Origin: Ailanthus altissimus
Lineage: Eukaryota; Streptophyta; Magnoliopsida; Sapindales; Simaroubaceae
Direction of reading: 5' to 3'
NCBI GenBank assembly: GCA_946807835.1
Contig: OX327700.1
Location: 23,720,001-23,784,000 of the forward strand
Length of the DNA stretch: 64,000 nt
The notes under the pieces are model-generated. The model was not told the DNA's origin and did no database searches. It worked only from the letters and a program-made list of their open reading frames with translations. Each line of letters starts with the position of its first letter. The first letter of the stretch is position 1. The translations under genes and the position numbers were made by a program. Of this stretch, positions 12,362 to 20,972 are shown piece after piece.

Positions 12362-13850
12362 AGTTTTCTAAAACTTAGAGAATTGTTCGTCCTTGAGCAA
12401 GGAGATAAAAAATAAAAATAAAAATAAAATATAGACTTATAAAGACTCGACAAATATAACAAACTAGGTTAATTTGATGATCATAATAAAGTCTCAAAGG
12501 CTGCTATACTATCAACAAGTCAATTTAAAACTAATAAACAACCTCAATAACTCAAAATACAATCACTAAATTCCTCATTCTTCTCTATAAATAATCACCT
12601 TGCTTGTGTGTGAAGTAAACAAGTAATAGTTAAATCCCACTTAGATTTATTCAAATACTCAAGGTTGTATAGAAAGATAGTATCTTAGCATATTTTAATT
12701 TGTAAGAATACTACCATAGCTTATTTTTCATACCACTCTTCACTAATGTAAAAAGTTATATGTCTAGGGATCTATTATATCTTTTATTAACTTGTAATGT
12801 AAGGCTAAGGTTAAGGTAGGTTATAAGGATAAATATTTTTTGCTCAAGTCACAACATGAACACTAAATTTTCTTAGAATCCTCTTGATCTTTCTTCCCTT
12901 GATTTTATCTGCTTCCCCAAACTTTAGATGTTTCCATCATTCTTTTAACTATTAGTTTTCAAAGAAAAATTTCTTTTCCTAAGTTAGGGTATAAATAATT
13001 TTCAAAGATTTTTTAAACAATAAAAACTAACATACCCTCAAACTTATATTGATATCTATTAGCTAGACTTTATTATTTTTCACTCAATTCCATACAAGAT
13101 GGTACCTTTTTTTCAAACAACGATAACGTTTTCACTTTTGAAGAGTATTTCTACGTAAACACAAGATTTATGATGTTGCGGGCAATTTTTGGATAAATAA
13201 GCTTAAAGCCTAGGGTTGTAATGTGATTAAACAAAAAAATGGGTATTTAGACTCAAAAAGGATAAATATATCTCTAAGGTAAGCTAGAAAGACTCAATTG
13301 ATTTAAAGATGGCCAATTTTTATTTTCCTATTTATGTGTCTAGGATTTCACCTCAAACAGTAATCTAGTAAGTTTAAGAGTGTTTAGCCTTGAGACAAGA
13401 GTGTTTACCCTTGAGATTTGAGTGTACTACTTAAGTATGAGCATATCTAACTAAAATTTAACTATAAATGCTTTATTTTAATGTTCTCAAGAATAGGTGA
13501 TTAAATAAAAAGTCAAAATCAGTCTTAAATTTTGTTATATGAATTATCTCAAGCGTTTATTATTTCTTAGGGACTTGTAAAAAATAAATTTTAGCTGATA
13601 TTCTATTTCTTGTTATGACTAATAATTATCATCTTAACTTAACAAAAAATAAAAGAATAGGTAAACAGAGAATAGACGTCAAAGAATGAGGAAATACAAA
13701 TAGAGTCATATTATTACTGCTTCTGCTTTTCTTTTATACAACTGACTCTAAAAGCAATAAATAATAGAATAAAGACATAAAATAAAACAAAAATATAAAT
13801 AATGGAAGCCAAAAATAAATACAATATAAGAAGTGTTTCTTAAAACTCCT
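12362..13850 (-). mobile_element. Family D internal region: 3' untranslated part
   Basis: The sequence parallels the 3' untranslated region of Athila element C (27943-29100): a TGAGCAAGG block after the LTR, then CTTGTAATGTAAGG...TAAGGTAGG and TGCTCAAGTCACAACATGAACA. Element C has CTTGTAATGTATGG...AAAGGTAGG and GGCTCAAATCACACCATAAACA. No coding capacity remains. Confidence 0.6.
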
Positions 13851-14200
13851 TCAAACTTAGACTCGACATAATCCTCATTGAAAAAAATTAATTGAAATTA
13901 AAACACTTCCATGTCTGTTGTAGCGTGTGGGCTTAGTCATAAAAAATATCATCTGGCCTGATCCCCAAATCATCATTATCCATGTCTTCATCCTCAACAT
14001 CAGTAACAACATCGAGCAGTATAATCGGTGGTGGAGAAAGCATGCTAGTGTCGAGTTCAAAATGGATGGCATAAAGTTGTGTCCATTGTATCATATAATA
14101 CTAGAACTCGTGAGACTCTCTCCGAAAGCCAATAAACTCCTAACACTGCTCTATAATTTTTATATTTATCTGTGCAAGTCTGGTTGGCATGGTTGATGAA
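13850..14200 (-). pseudogene. Athila env-position ORF, C-terminal remnant (family D)
   Basis: On the minus strand this matches in layout the end of the extra ORF of element C near 29190-29480. An acidic/Gln-rich tail (ATTCCAAAATGG-type core and surrounding runs) follows directly after the 3' untranslated region. The reading frame is broken; the 65-aa and 89-aa ORFs on either strand are fragments. In Athila elements this position holds a poorly conserved ORF sometimes called env-like and usually annotated as a plant transposon protein domain. Confidence 0.45.
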
Positions 14201-15649
14201 TACTTGAAATTACATATTTAATAAGGGGTTTATATCATTATTTTATATTACTAGTGTCTTTAACTCATTTAACTTCAATATGTTTATAATATTGTACCTA
14301 ATTAGCTTTTAACTATTTTGTGATAGGTTCGGTAAAATGGGCATAACTTTCTACCTAAAGATCCAATTTGAGTGATTCTTGGTCCTGTAAAGAGCTGACC
14401 CAATAAGCTAATATATTGTATTATAAAGTACTTAAAATTTGAGCATTTAAAGGGTGCAAATGGCCTAGAATAGAACTAATCTGCAGTACAGGCCCAATTC
14501 GAACAGTCATCAGTATTTGACCCACAACTAAAGAAATATGTATTTAATATGTATGAGACAATTCAATTTGGAAAGATAAGAGATTTATGTACAAATTTGA
14601 TGTTTTGAGTGACAGATAAGTTGGATCACATCAATTCCAAATTAGATAATCAAATGGGTGCCTTAATGATAATTAATGTAAATTATTTGCTATCATTCTT
14701 GACTTTTAGCATCCAAGTAGTTCTCTATTCATTTGTCTCGATTTATCCATGTTTTTCTGTAAATAGGTAGCATATTTATGCCAAAAGTATGTAATTAGAG
14801 AGCTAAATTTTAGTTTAAAACACTTACCATTTGTATTATCTCTTTGTAATATTATTTCTCTTGTTTACTATTGTAAAGTCATGTTATCTCTTCTTCCATT
14901 TCTTTTCTTTTTCTTTAGTTTTATTATATCCAAATAATTTTCTTTCTGTTAAAGTAAAAGGGTGACACTCTTGGCAAGGTAATAAGATATACTTAACTCT
15001 TATTCATGAATTTAATGCTTTATTCTTAAGTTATACAAATTTATATATGATGTATTTATTTTGTTTGTAATATTAATACACTTTCTTCTAAAATAGTGCT
15101 TCTTAATTTATTATAGACAATTTTTATAGTTGGCACAATGAATTCTTGAAACCATTTACAAGATTTGGCGTATATATTATTCCTTATAAAGTGGAAGTCT
15201 TGATTTATTGTAGACAAATATAAAGATTGACATAATAAATACTTGAATCCATTTATAAGATTTGGTGTATAATAATTGAAAGAAATAAATACTAGTTAAT
15301 ATATAAATGGTGATGAACTTTAATTGTTATATCTTCCAGTTTGAACCTCCTTTGTGTGAGGATTTCAATTGAGTTATAAAAAGAGTCAAACATATTCTTA
15401 TTTCTTATGCCAAGAGTGGATCCCCCTAACCATAGCTTTTATTTGAATTGGTTAATTGAATTAATATTTGCAAACATCTTATCCTGCATTAATTATCTTT
15501 AAAGTATTTATACTTTATTATTTTAATTCTACCTCCCTGTGGATCGATCCCGTTCTCACCCAATTTTTTATTACTTTGACAATCCTGCACTTGAAAATAA
15601 ACTCATATATTCTGGACATATCAATGGTCATCTATCATAAAGAAGAGGT

Positions 15650-16735
15650 AGCAGGTGCATCAGCAGGTAGGAAGGTTGCTGGTTATGGGCCCTAGTGTAG
15701 ATCCTCTACTGCAAACATCATTTGAATCGTAGTTGTGTCAATAGTATGGGCTAGCTATTGTGACATAGCAGTATCCTCCTAATGTACCCTAGCTCGTGCA
15801 CAAAAGGCAGTAATTAAATATGGGAGTAAATGCCTTTCTAAGGAACGCACATGCCAGTATCTCAACTTAAATGACTTGCTCAATGTTGACAAAGTGATCC
15901 TTTATAATGGCGTCGAGAAGTACCGCTTAGGGTTTGGTGATGTCGTTTGTATGGGATATCAACATCAATTAAGAGGTGAGAAAGCTATATCATGCCTTGG
16001 TCTCTATGCTCATATATATGGAAAGGAATATCATTGGGACATCATGTATCATCCTCTGCTGGGTCTCGAGCTACATAGTCTCTGAATAATCTCTCCATAA
16101 TTTAATTCTTCGCATATTATCTCGTATTTATCCTCCATGTTTATTAGTAAGCTGAAAATTTTGTTGATGGTGGTTGCATCAAACACCACTACTGTAGTTG
16201 TGTCGGCTGGTATGAAGGCTATTGGTTATGAATTCTGCTATAGATCCTCTGCTATAAACATCTTCTAAATCTAGTTATGTCAATAGCATGGGTTGGCTGT
16301 TGTGACTTAGCAGTATCCTCTCAACATACCCCAGCTCGTGCATAAAGAGCATAATTAAAGATGAGAGCTTATACTTTTGTAAGGCGTGCACATGCTAGTA
16401 TCTCGACTTGAATAACTTGCTCGATGTTGACGGAATGATCCTTTATAATGGTATAAAGAATTATTTCTTGATGTTGCTTGTATAGGATATTGACATCATT
16501 CAAGAGACAAGAAAGCTATATGATGCCTTGGTCTCTATGCTTATATATCTAGAGAGGAATGTCATTAGAACATCATGTATCATCTCCCTCTAGGTCTTGG
16601 GATAGCATAGTCTCTGAATAATCTCTCCATAATTTGGTTCTTTGCATATTAACTCGTATTTATCCTCTATGTTTATTGGTAAACTAAAAAATTTGTTGAT
16701 GGTGGTTGCATCAAACGCCACTATCGTTCCTCTAA
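15650..16735 (-). pseudogene. Tandemly duplicated fragment of Athila env-position ORF
   Basis: Two imperfect copies of about 540 bp lie head to tail (about 15650-16190 and 16191-16735). Shared words include ACTTGCTCAATGTTGAC / ACTTGCTCGATGTTGAC and AGTCTCTGAATAATCTCTCC. Read on the minus strand, copy 1 gives a stretch like LLPYLITAFC that fits the plant transposon protein domain found downstream of pol in Athila elements. Both copies are broken by stops. The duplication predates insertion of the gene-carrying element at 16915. The 69-aa and 75-aa plus-strand ORFs are antisense shadows. Confidence 0.45.
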
Positions 16736-16919
16736 CAAATGTACGATAATCAATGTATTTAACCGCATTGGCATAAAACTCATGGATAATTGATGTGATG
16801 CTAGCCTTTGGTTGTCAACAAAATGTATCCTAATGGTGGCTCTGAGTCATAGGCCCAATCTATGGTAGGCAAAGATCCTTCATATCAAACGCCTCTTCAG
16901 CAATAAGAGACTTCTTAAG

Positions 16920-17208
16920 TGTAGTAACCAGTATCCATAACCGGTAAGAATATGTATATTTATATATATAAATATACGTATTTTATTTGTATGTGGGTGA
17001 TCCTTGATTTATATATTGTTATTAGTAGTGTTTTTATAGGTTAAGGATATACTATTAGTATTGGGTTTATTTGCAAGACTTTGAAATTATTTTAGGGACC
17101 AAATTGTTATACTTTGAAAATTTTGTGTAATATTATTTATGAGTGCACATGCAGTGAATGAATGTAAGTGATGTCATGTGTCGGATCTTTTGGGTCTGGG
17201 GCGTGACA
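16920..17208 (+). mobile_element. 5' LTR of family A element, internally deleted
   Basis: It matches the first about 202 bp and the last about 90 bp of the 3' LTR and lacks about 2561 bp between them. The junction TTTGAAAATTTTGTG lies where the full LTR has TTTGAAAGTTTTGGG (21168-21180) and TTGAAAATTTTGTG (about 23728-23741), so a short direct repeat was used. The lost part includes the probable LTR TATA box, so this LTR should not drive the element. Confidence 0.9.
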
Positions 17209-17216
17209 GCTTTTAT

Positions 17217-17228
17217 TGGTATCAGAGC
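17217..17228 (+). other. Primer-binding site (tRNA-iMet)
   Basis: TGGTATCAGAGC, complementary to the 3' end of plant initiator methionine tRNA, starts 9 nt after the LTR end. This primer is usual for Tekay-type chromoviruses and many copia elements. Confidence 0.9.
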
Positions 17229-17593
17229 TAAGATATGATTCTGTAGACTTTTAAGTGTCGAGTCAAGGGAACCGAGCAAATGCCAAATCCTTAGGATTGT
17301 ATTTGTAGCTTTGTTATGTAAAAGTTTGACATATTCCTTAAATTTTGTATGATTTTGTGAAGATGACACAATATCCAAGAGCTGCTAAGATTGTTGTTGT
17401 TGTGGATAATGGTACCTTGTGGATCTTAATGTTACCATTTAGATTTTCTTTTAAGTTATGACTAATATGCTTAGTAAGAGTGATGTTGAATATCTTATAA
17501 TGATAATTTTCATGTCATAGAGCAAATTGAGATAATTTTCTCAATGACAAAATATAGAGAAGTAGAGTATTGAAGACATCAATTGAAACAACT

Positions 17594-17599
17594 TTTATT
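17594..17599 (-). terminator. Possible polyadenylation signal of the LOG gene
   Basis: AATAAA on the minus strand, about 47 nt past the LOG stop codon. Plant poly(A) signals are degenerate, so this is suggestive only. Confidence 0.4.
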
Positions 17600-17645
17600 G
17601 AAAAGGAAAACAACAACAATAGCAGCAACAAAAATACAGTAGAGG

Positions 17646-18311
17646 CTACGGAGTGAGATTTAAGTCTATTTTGCGCTTCTTCTGACTGTCATGAGTAGAC
17701 CAATCTAACTGATGCAATGTTGGATTAGACAGAGGAATAAAAGACTGCAATTGATCAATCAGTTGATCAACAGTTGGAGCTGAAATAAGAATCCGTCGTG
17801 CTAGAAGTGGGATGAATTGTGTTCCCGCTGCATAGTCAAGAAAAGATATCAACCCGTCGTAAAAGCCATTAACATTTAACAAACCAATGGGTTTTTGGTG
17901 GATTTGTAATTGTGCCCATGAGACAATTTGAAAAATTTCCTCCAAGGTCCCGAAACCTCCTGGTAGAGCTATGAAAGCATCTGCATGCCTAAGCATTTGA
18001 GCCATTCGCTCGTGCATAGATGAGACTTGTAACTCATCCCCAACTGTTTTTCCTACAATATTTTCAATAGCTAGAGGTTTTGGAATGATACCCAAAACTC
18101 GACTACCTTTATTATGTGCAGCTTTTGCCACAGACCCCATTAACCCTCGGTTACCTCCTCCATATACTAAATGTATATTTCGCTCAGCTAATACCTTACC
18201 AAGATTTTCTGCAACTTTTGTAAACTCTTCAGTATTTCCAGGGTTGGATCCACAAAAGACACAAATTTTTGTAAATCGACGAGCTGAGGTTTCCTCCATT
18301 GTTACGCTCAC
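17646..18311 (-). CDS. LOG: Cytokinin riboside 5'-monophosphate phosphoribohydrolase (LOG family), intronless
   Basis: The 221-aa protein belongs to the LONELY GUY (lysine-decarboxylase-like) family. These cytosolic enzymes release active cytokinin bases from cytokinin nucleotides in one step. CVFCGSNPGN (17-26) and GGGNRGLMG (51-59) form the nucleotide-binding Rossmann part, and PGGFGTLEE (117-125) is the family signature with the catalytic Glu. The conserved MHxRKAxM segment is present as MHERMAQM (99-106): the Arg is kept, Lys is replaced by Met. Length is normal for the family and the frame has no breaks. Plant LOG genes normally have several introns; this copy has none, suggesting a processed copy. 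The tail carries KKRK (211-214) and ends DLNLTP, a match to the DLNxxP EAR motif. Met5 is an alternative start. The gene lies antisense inside an LTR element. A TATA box is about 50 nt upstream. Confidence 0.93.
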   Translation of the reverse strand: MSVTMEETSARRFTKICVFCGSNPGNTEEFTKVAENLGKVLAERNIHLVYGGGNRGLMGSVAKAAHNKGSRVLGIIPKPLAIENIVGKTVGDELQVSSMHERMAQMLRHADAFIALPGGFGTLEEIFQIVSWAQLQIHQKPIGLLNVNGFYDGLISFLDYAAGTQFIPLLARRILISAPTVDQLIDQLQSFIPLSNPTLHQLDWSTHDSQKKRKIDLNLTP

Positions 18312-18359
18312 CCTAATCTTTGAATATTTTTGAGTTTGTATAAGGATGCAAAAACAATG

Positions 18360-18367
18360 TATTTATA
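18360..18367 (-). promoter_or_regulatory. TATA box upstream of LOG
   Basis: TATAAATA on the minus strand (context CTCTATAAATACA), 49 nt before the LOG start codon, would give a short leader. The same CTCTATAAATA string precedes the 316-aa gene, suggesting that both have real, similarly built promoters. Confidence 0.6.
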
Positions 18368-18377
18368 GAGAAACAAA

Positions 18378-19098
18378 TTGATAATAGCTGTGGAGCATAT
18401 GTGTAAGTATGTTCAAGTATATACGTTTTTCTCAATTCTTGTGAGGTAAAAAGAAAAGAATGAGTTTTACTTTATTATTCTATAAGGGACAATAGGCCGC
18501 AAAATCTTGCATAAATATATGTTGATATGTAAGTGTGATAAAAATTGTGTCGGAAGCGTGATGAGTTAGGTAAGATAATTAAGAAAAGTCAATAAAGGCC
18601 TATTTTATGGATTTAGGGACTTTGTCGTTTTGGCACTAATGGCCGACAATGCATCTATGACTTGAAGACTTTTTGAGCGAACAATTGGACTTTGGACATG
18701 AGGCCAAATTAACTTTATTAATTTCAAGGATTTTTGTGATCTTAACATTGATTTTTTGATAGATTAAAAGCAGATATGAAGAAAGATAAAGCACACTTGA
18801 CATAAAGATAAAGCAGTAGTCAGTCTCTCTTTGATGTGATAGAGCAACACGGATTTAGTTTCTGTAAAAATAGAAACAGCAATGTAGGTCAAAATGAGTC
18901 TCCTTGGTCGCTTTCATCTGTGTCGTATCCGTGAGAGAGGAACTGATGGAGTTGTTGTTCCCGTGCATTAAATGAGGGCTCTGGCTGAGTGGAATGTGGG
19001 TCTACCATATCTTGATCTTCTCCAGGTGAGCTGGTCTGGATGAGGGATGTACTGGCTTCCTCTTGGATTTGGGTGTCGGTTGGATAAGGTTGGGAGTC
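18378..19098 (-). other. Intergenic spacer between the two passenger genes
   Basis: About 720 bp separate the 316-aa gene stop from the LOG promoter. It contains no long ORF except an overlapping 78-aa frame (19002-19238) that shadows the end of the 316-aa gene. It may hold the 3' end of one gene and upstream control sequence of the next. Confidence 0.4.
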
Positions 19099-20049
19099 TT
19101 AAAAGAGGGATAAGTCAAGATTGGGTTGGTGTTGGTCAGGTTCTGTCGGGACAACTGGCTGAGATTGAGTAGGTTCTGTCGGGACAGGTGGCTGAGGCCA
19201 TTGGTGAAGGTTATCGATTTCTTGTCTGTATTTGGCATAATAAGTCATGTTTGGGATATGGTGATGGTGGGTAGAGTAATTTGTATTTCTATGATGTGAA
19301 AGATTATGTTTTTGTCTTTGTTGGAATTTGAGTATATTGGCAAAATTCAGTTCTTCTGCAAAGTCATCTTCAACCTGTTCCCAATGTGCAGCATCTTCTG
19401 GGGAGATCCAAACGGATGGAGGAATTATCTGGTTTTCTTGAGCAAGAATTCTTTCAAGTTCTCTCTTTTGCTGGATTACTTCTTCAGGCCAGAGCTTAAT
19501 TGATCCCTTTAGTGAAAGGGTAAAAGTGAGGTAATCCTTGACAGTGGGGTAATAATGGATTTCATGATCTGAAATAATCATACCCTTTCGTTGGAGAAGT
19601 AAGACAGACCAAAGATGTTGTCTGGGGACTGCAGCATTTGTGTTGTTTGCAATCATGTGTTGAAATTTAGTTATCCACCATGTCTTTGGGTAAAACCATT
19701 GGAGAAAAATCAGGGCTGGATGATCTTCATCACATTTTTCTAATTTTTGGACGGTTCTAAGTAATGGGAATTCCATGGCGATTGTATACAGATCCAATGG
19801 GTACCATAACAAGTAAAGGACAGATTTGGACCATTGGGAAAATGGGAAAAAATAGTGCAGGTGAAAGAAAGGGTATTCCAAGTTGAACGAAGGGCCACCA
19901 AGAACTGTGAGGCCGTGTTCTTGGACTGCCAAGATGGCGTAGTGTCTGATGAATTCTTTGGCACGGGAATGAAGTGTTCTGGTTCTGATTAGGTCTGGAA
20001 ATTGTGGTGGAGTAAAGGGAACAGGAGGAGTTATGATAATGGGATTCAT
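19099..20049 (-). CDS. 316-aa protein of unknown family, passenger of the LTR element
   Basis: A long uninterrupted ORF in AT-rich DNA, unlikely by chance. I do not recognise the family. Residues 1-60 include a Pro-rich start. Residues 57-180 are rich in aromatic residues, with blocks FHLHYFFPF (62-70), LLWYPLDLYT (80-89) and FLQWFYPKTWW (115-125); they look like a folded domain rather than clear membrane helices. Residues 185-245 are charged and helical-looking (EEVIQQKRELERIL). A His-rich stretch follows (248-264), then a Pro-rich repeat with PVPTEP and VVPTEP (288-304). The C-terminus is LDLSLF; LDLSL fits the LxLxL EAR motif. It is transcribed in the same direction as LOG, antisense to the element, with its own TATA box. 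It could be a captured host gene fragment, an old viral or gag-like protein, or a lineage-specific extra ORF. Confidence 0.75.
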   Translation of the reverse strand: MNPIIITPPVPFTPPQFPDLIRTRTLHSRAKEFIRHYAILAVQEHGLTVLGGPSFNLEYPFFHLHYFFPFSQWSKSVLYLLWYPLDLYTIAMEFPLLRTVQKLEKCDEDHPALIFLQWFYPKTWWITKFQHMIANNTNAAVPRQHLWSVLLLQRKGMIISDHEIHYYPTVKDYLTFTLSLKGSIKLWPEEVIQQKRELERILAQENQIIPPSVWISPEDAAHWEQVEDDFAEELNFANILKFQQRQKHNLSHHRNTNYSTHHHHIPNMTYYAKYRQEIDNLHQWPQPPVPTEPTQSQPVVPTEPDQHQPNLDLSLF

Positions 20050-20111
20050 TATGAAGATGGTAAGAGGGTTAGTTTTCTTTATTTCTAGAAAAGTGATTAT
20101 GAGGTTTAGGC

Positions 20112-20119
20112 TATTTATA
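20112..20119 (-). promoter_or_regulatory. TATA box upstream of the 316-aa gene
   Basis: TATAAATA on the minus strand (context CTCTATAAATAGCC), 63 nt before the start codon. The sequence and spacing resemble the LOG promoter. Confidence 0.6.
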
Positions 20120-20789
20120 GAGTTTTGTGAAAGAAAATCAATAATCGTTTTGTTCTTTCCTTTTCCGTGGATGACGTTAAAGGAATAGTTGAAAAACCAT
20201 ATTTGCCATCGCAGTAATTGTGCTAGTGCAATATTTTTTGTTTGAAACTGAGCATATTAAAAAAAAAAAGCAGACATGTCAGTCTCAATGAGAAAATGAT
20301 GTCCAATAAGGTGGACTATTTTTTTTTAAAGAGTTAGAGTAAGAGATATAATGTTGAGATCTATAGTTTAAGAATCATTGATCATTTAAGATAATACCTT
20401 CAATATTCTGATTTGAATGACAACTTAGTTGCGTAGAAATGCTACATTTTGTTTTAATGATATCAAGGTAGTGAATGATATTATGACGTATGAGTATATG
20501 TTGAAGGGATTAAAATTTTCAGAGGAGTTAAGAATTTTATTTAAGAGATTAGTATGGGTATTCTACATCTATATTATTCTTTAATGAATAAAAGGTGAAG
20601 TGTATAGATGCACATTAAATATTGAACGAATGGAAAAAAAAAAAGAATAAAAATATGTGTGTATAATTTTATAAGTCCATAATGTGTGTCATATGTTTAT
20701 TTTATGGATATATGTTTCGTACTCCTCTCGTATATTCAGTTATGAGCCAACTTAGAGATAATCTAACATATGAATGAGTATTTATTAGG

Positions 20790-20940
20790 ATTTTGGACCA
20801 CAATGAGCAAATCCTATATACAAGGAAGATTGCTTTGTAAATGTTTTATGAATAAACCATACAGTTGAAAAGGAAAATTGAGAATGAGAAGAAGAAATGA
20901 GATCTAAGTATCCTCATCTATGTGCTTAAGTTATGAATTT
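20790..20940 (+). pseudogene. Decayed chromodomain end of pol
   Basis: In the element's sense direction one reads ILDHNEQILYTRKIAL with a stop, then KRKIENEKKK. This resembles the C-terminal chromodomain of Tekay-type chromoviruses (ILDxxEQVLRxRxIxL...WExEDEMRxxYP), at its usual place just before the 3' polypurine tract. Stops and lost residues make it non-functional. It supports origin from a Tekay-like Ty3/gypsy element. The match is weak and read by eye. Confidence 0.45.
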
Positions 20941-20957
20941 CGAGGACGAAATTCTTA

Positions 20958-20972
20958 TAAGGAAGGGAGAAT
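20958..20972 (+). other. Polypurine tract
   Basis: TAAGGAAGGGAGAAT lies directly before the 3' LTR, after GAATTTCGAGGACGAAATTC. That conserved pre-LTR context is typical of plant Tekay/Del-type elements. Confidence 0.85.

Noticed and set aside
18085..18333. 82-aa plus-strand ORF
   Set aside because: Antisense shadow of the LOG gene.
19002..19238. 78-aa minus-strand ORF with Pro/Lys-rich tail
   Set aside because: Overlaps the 316-aa gene in another frame and has no promoter or family support; probably a shadow.
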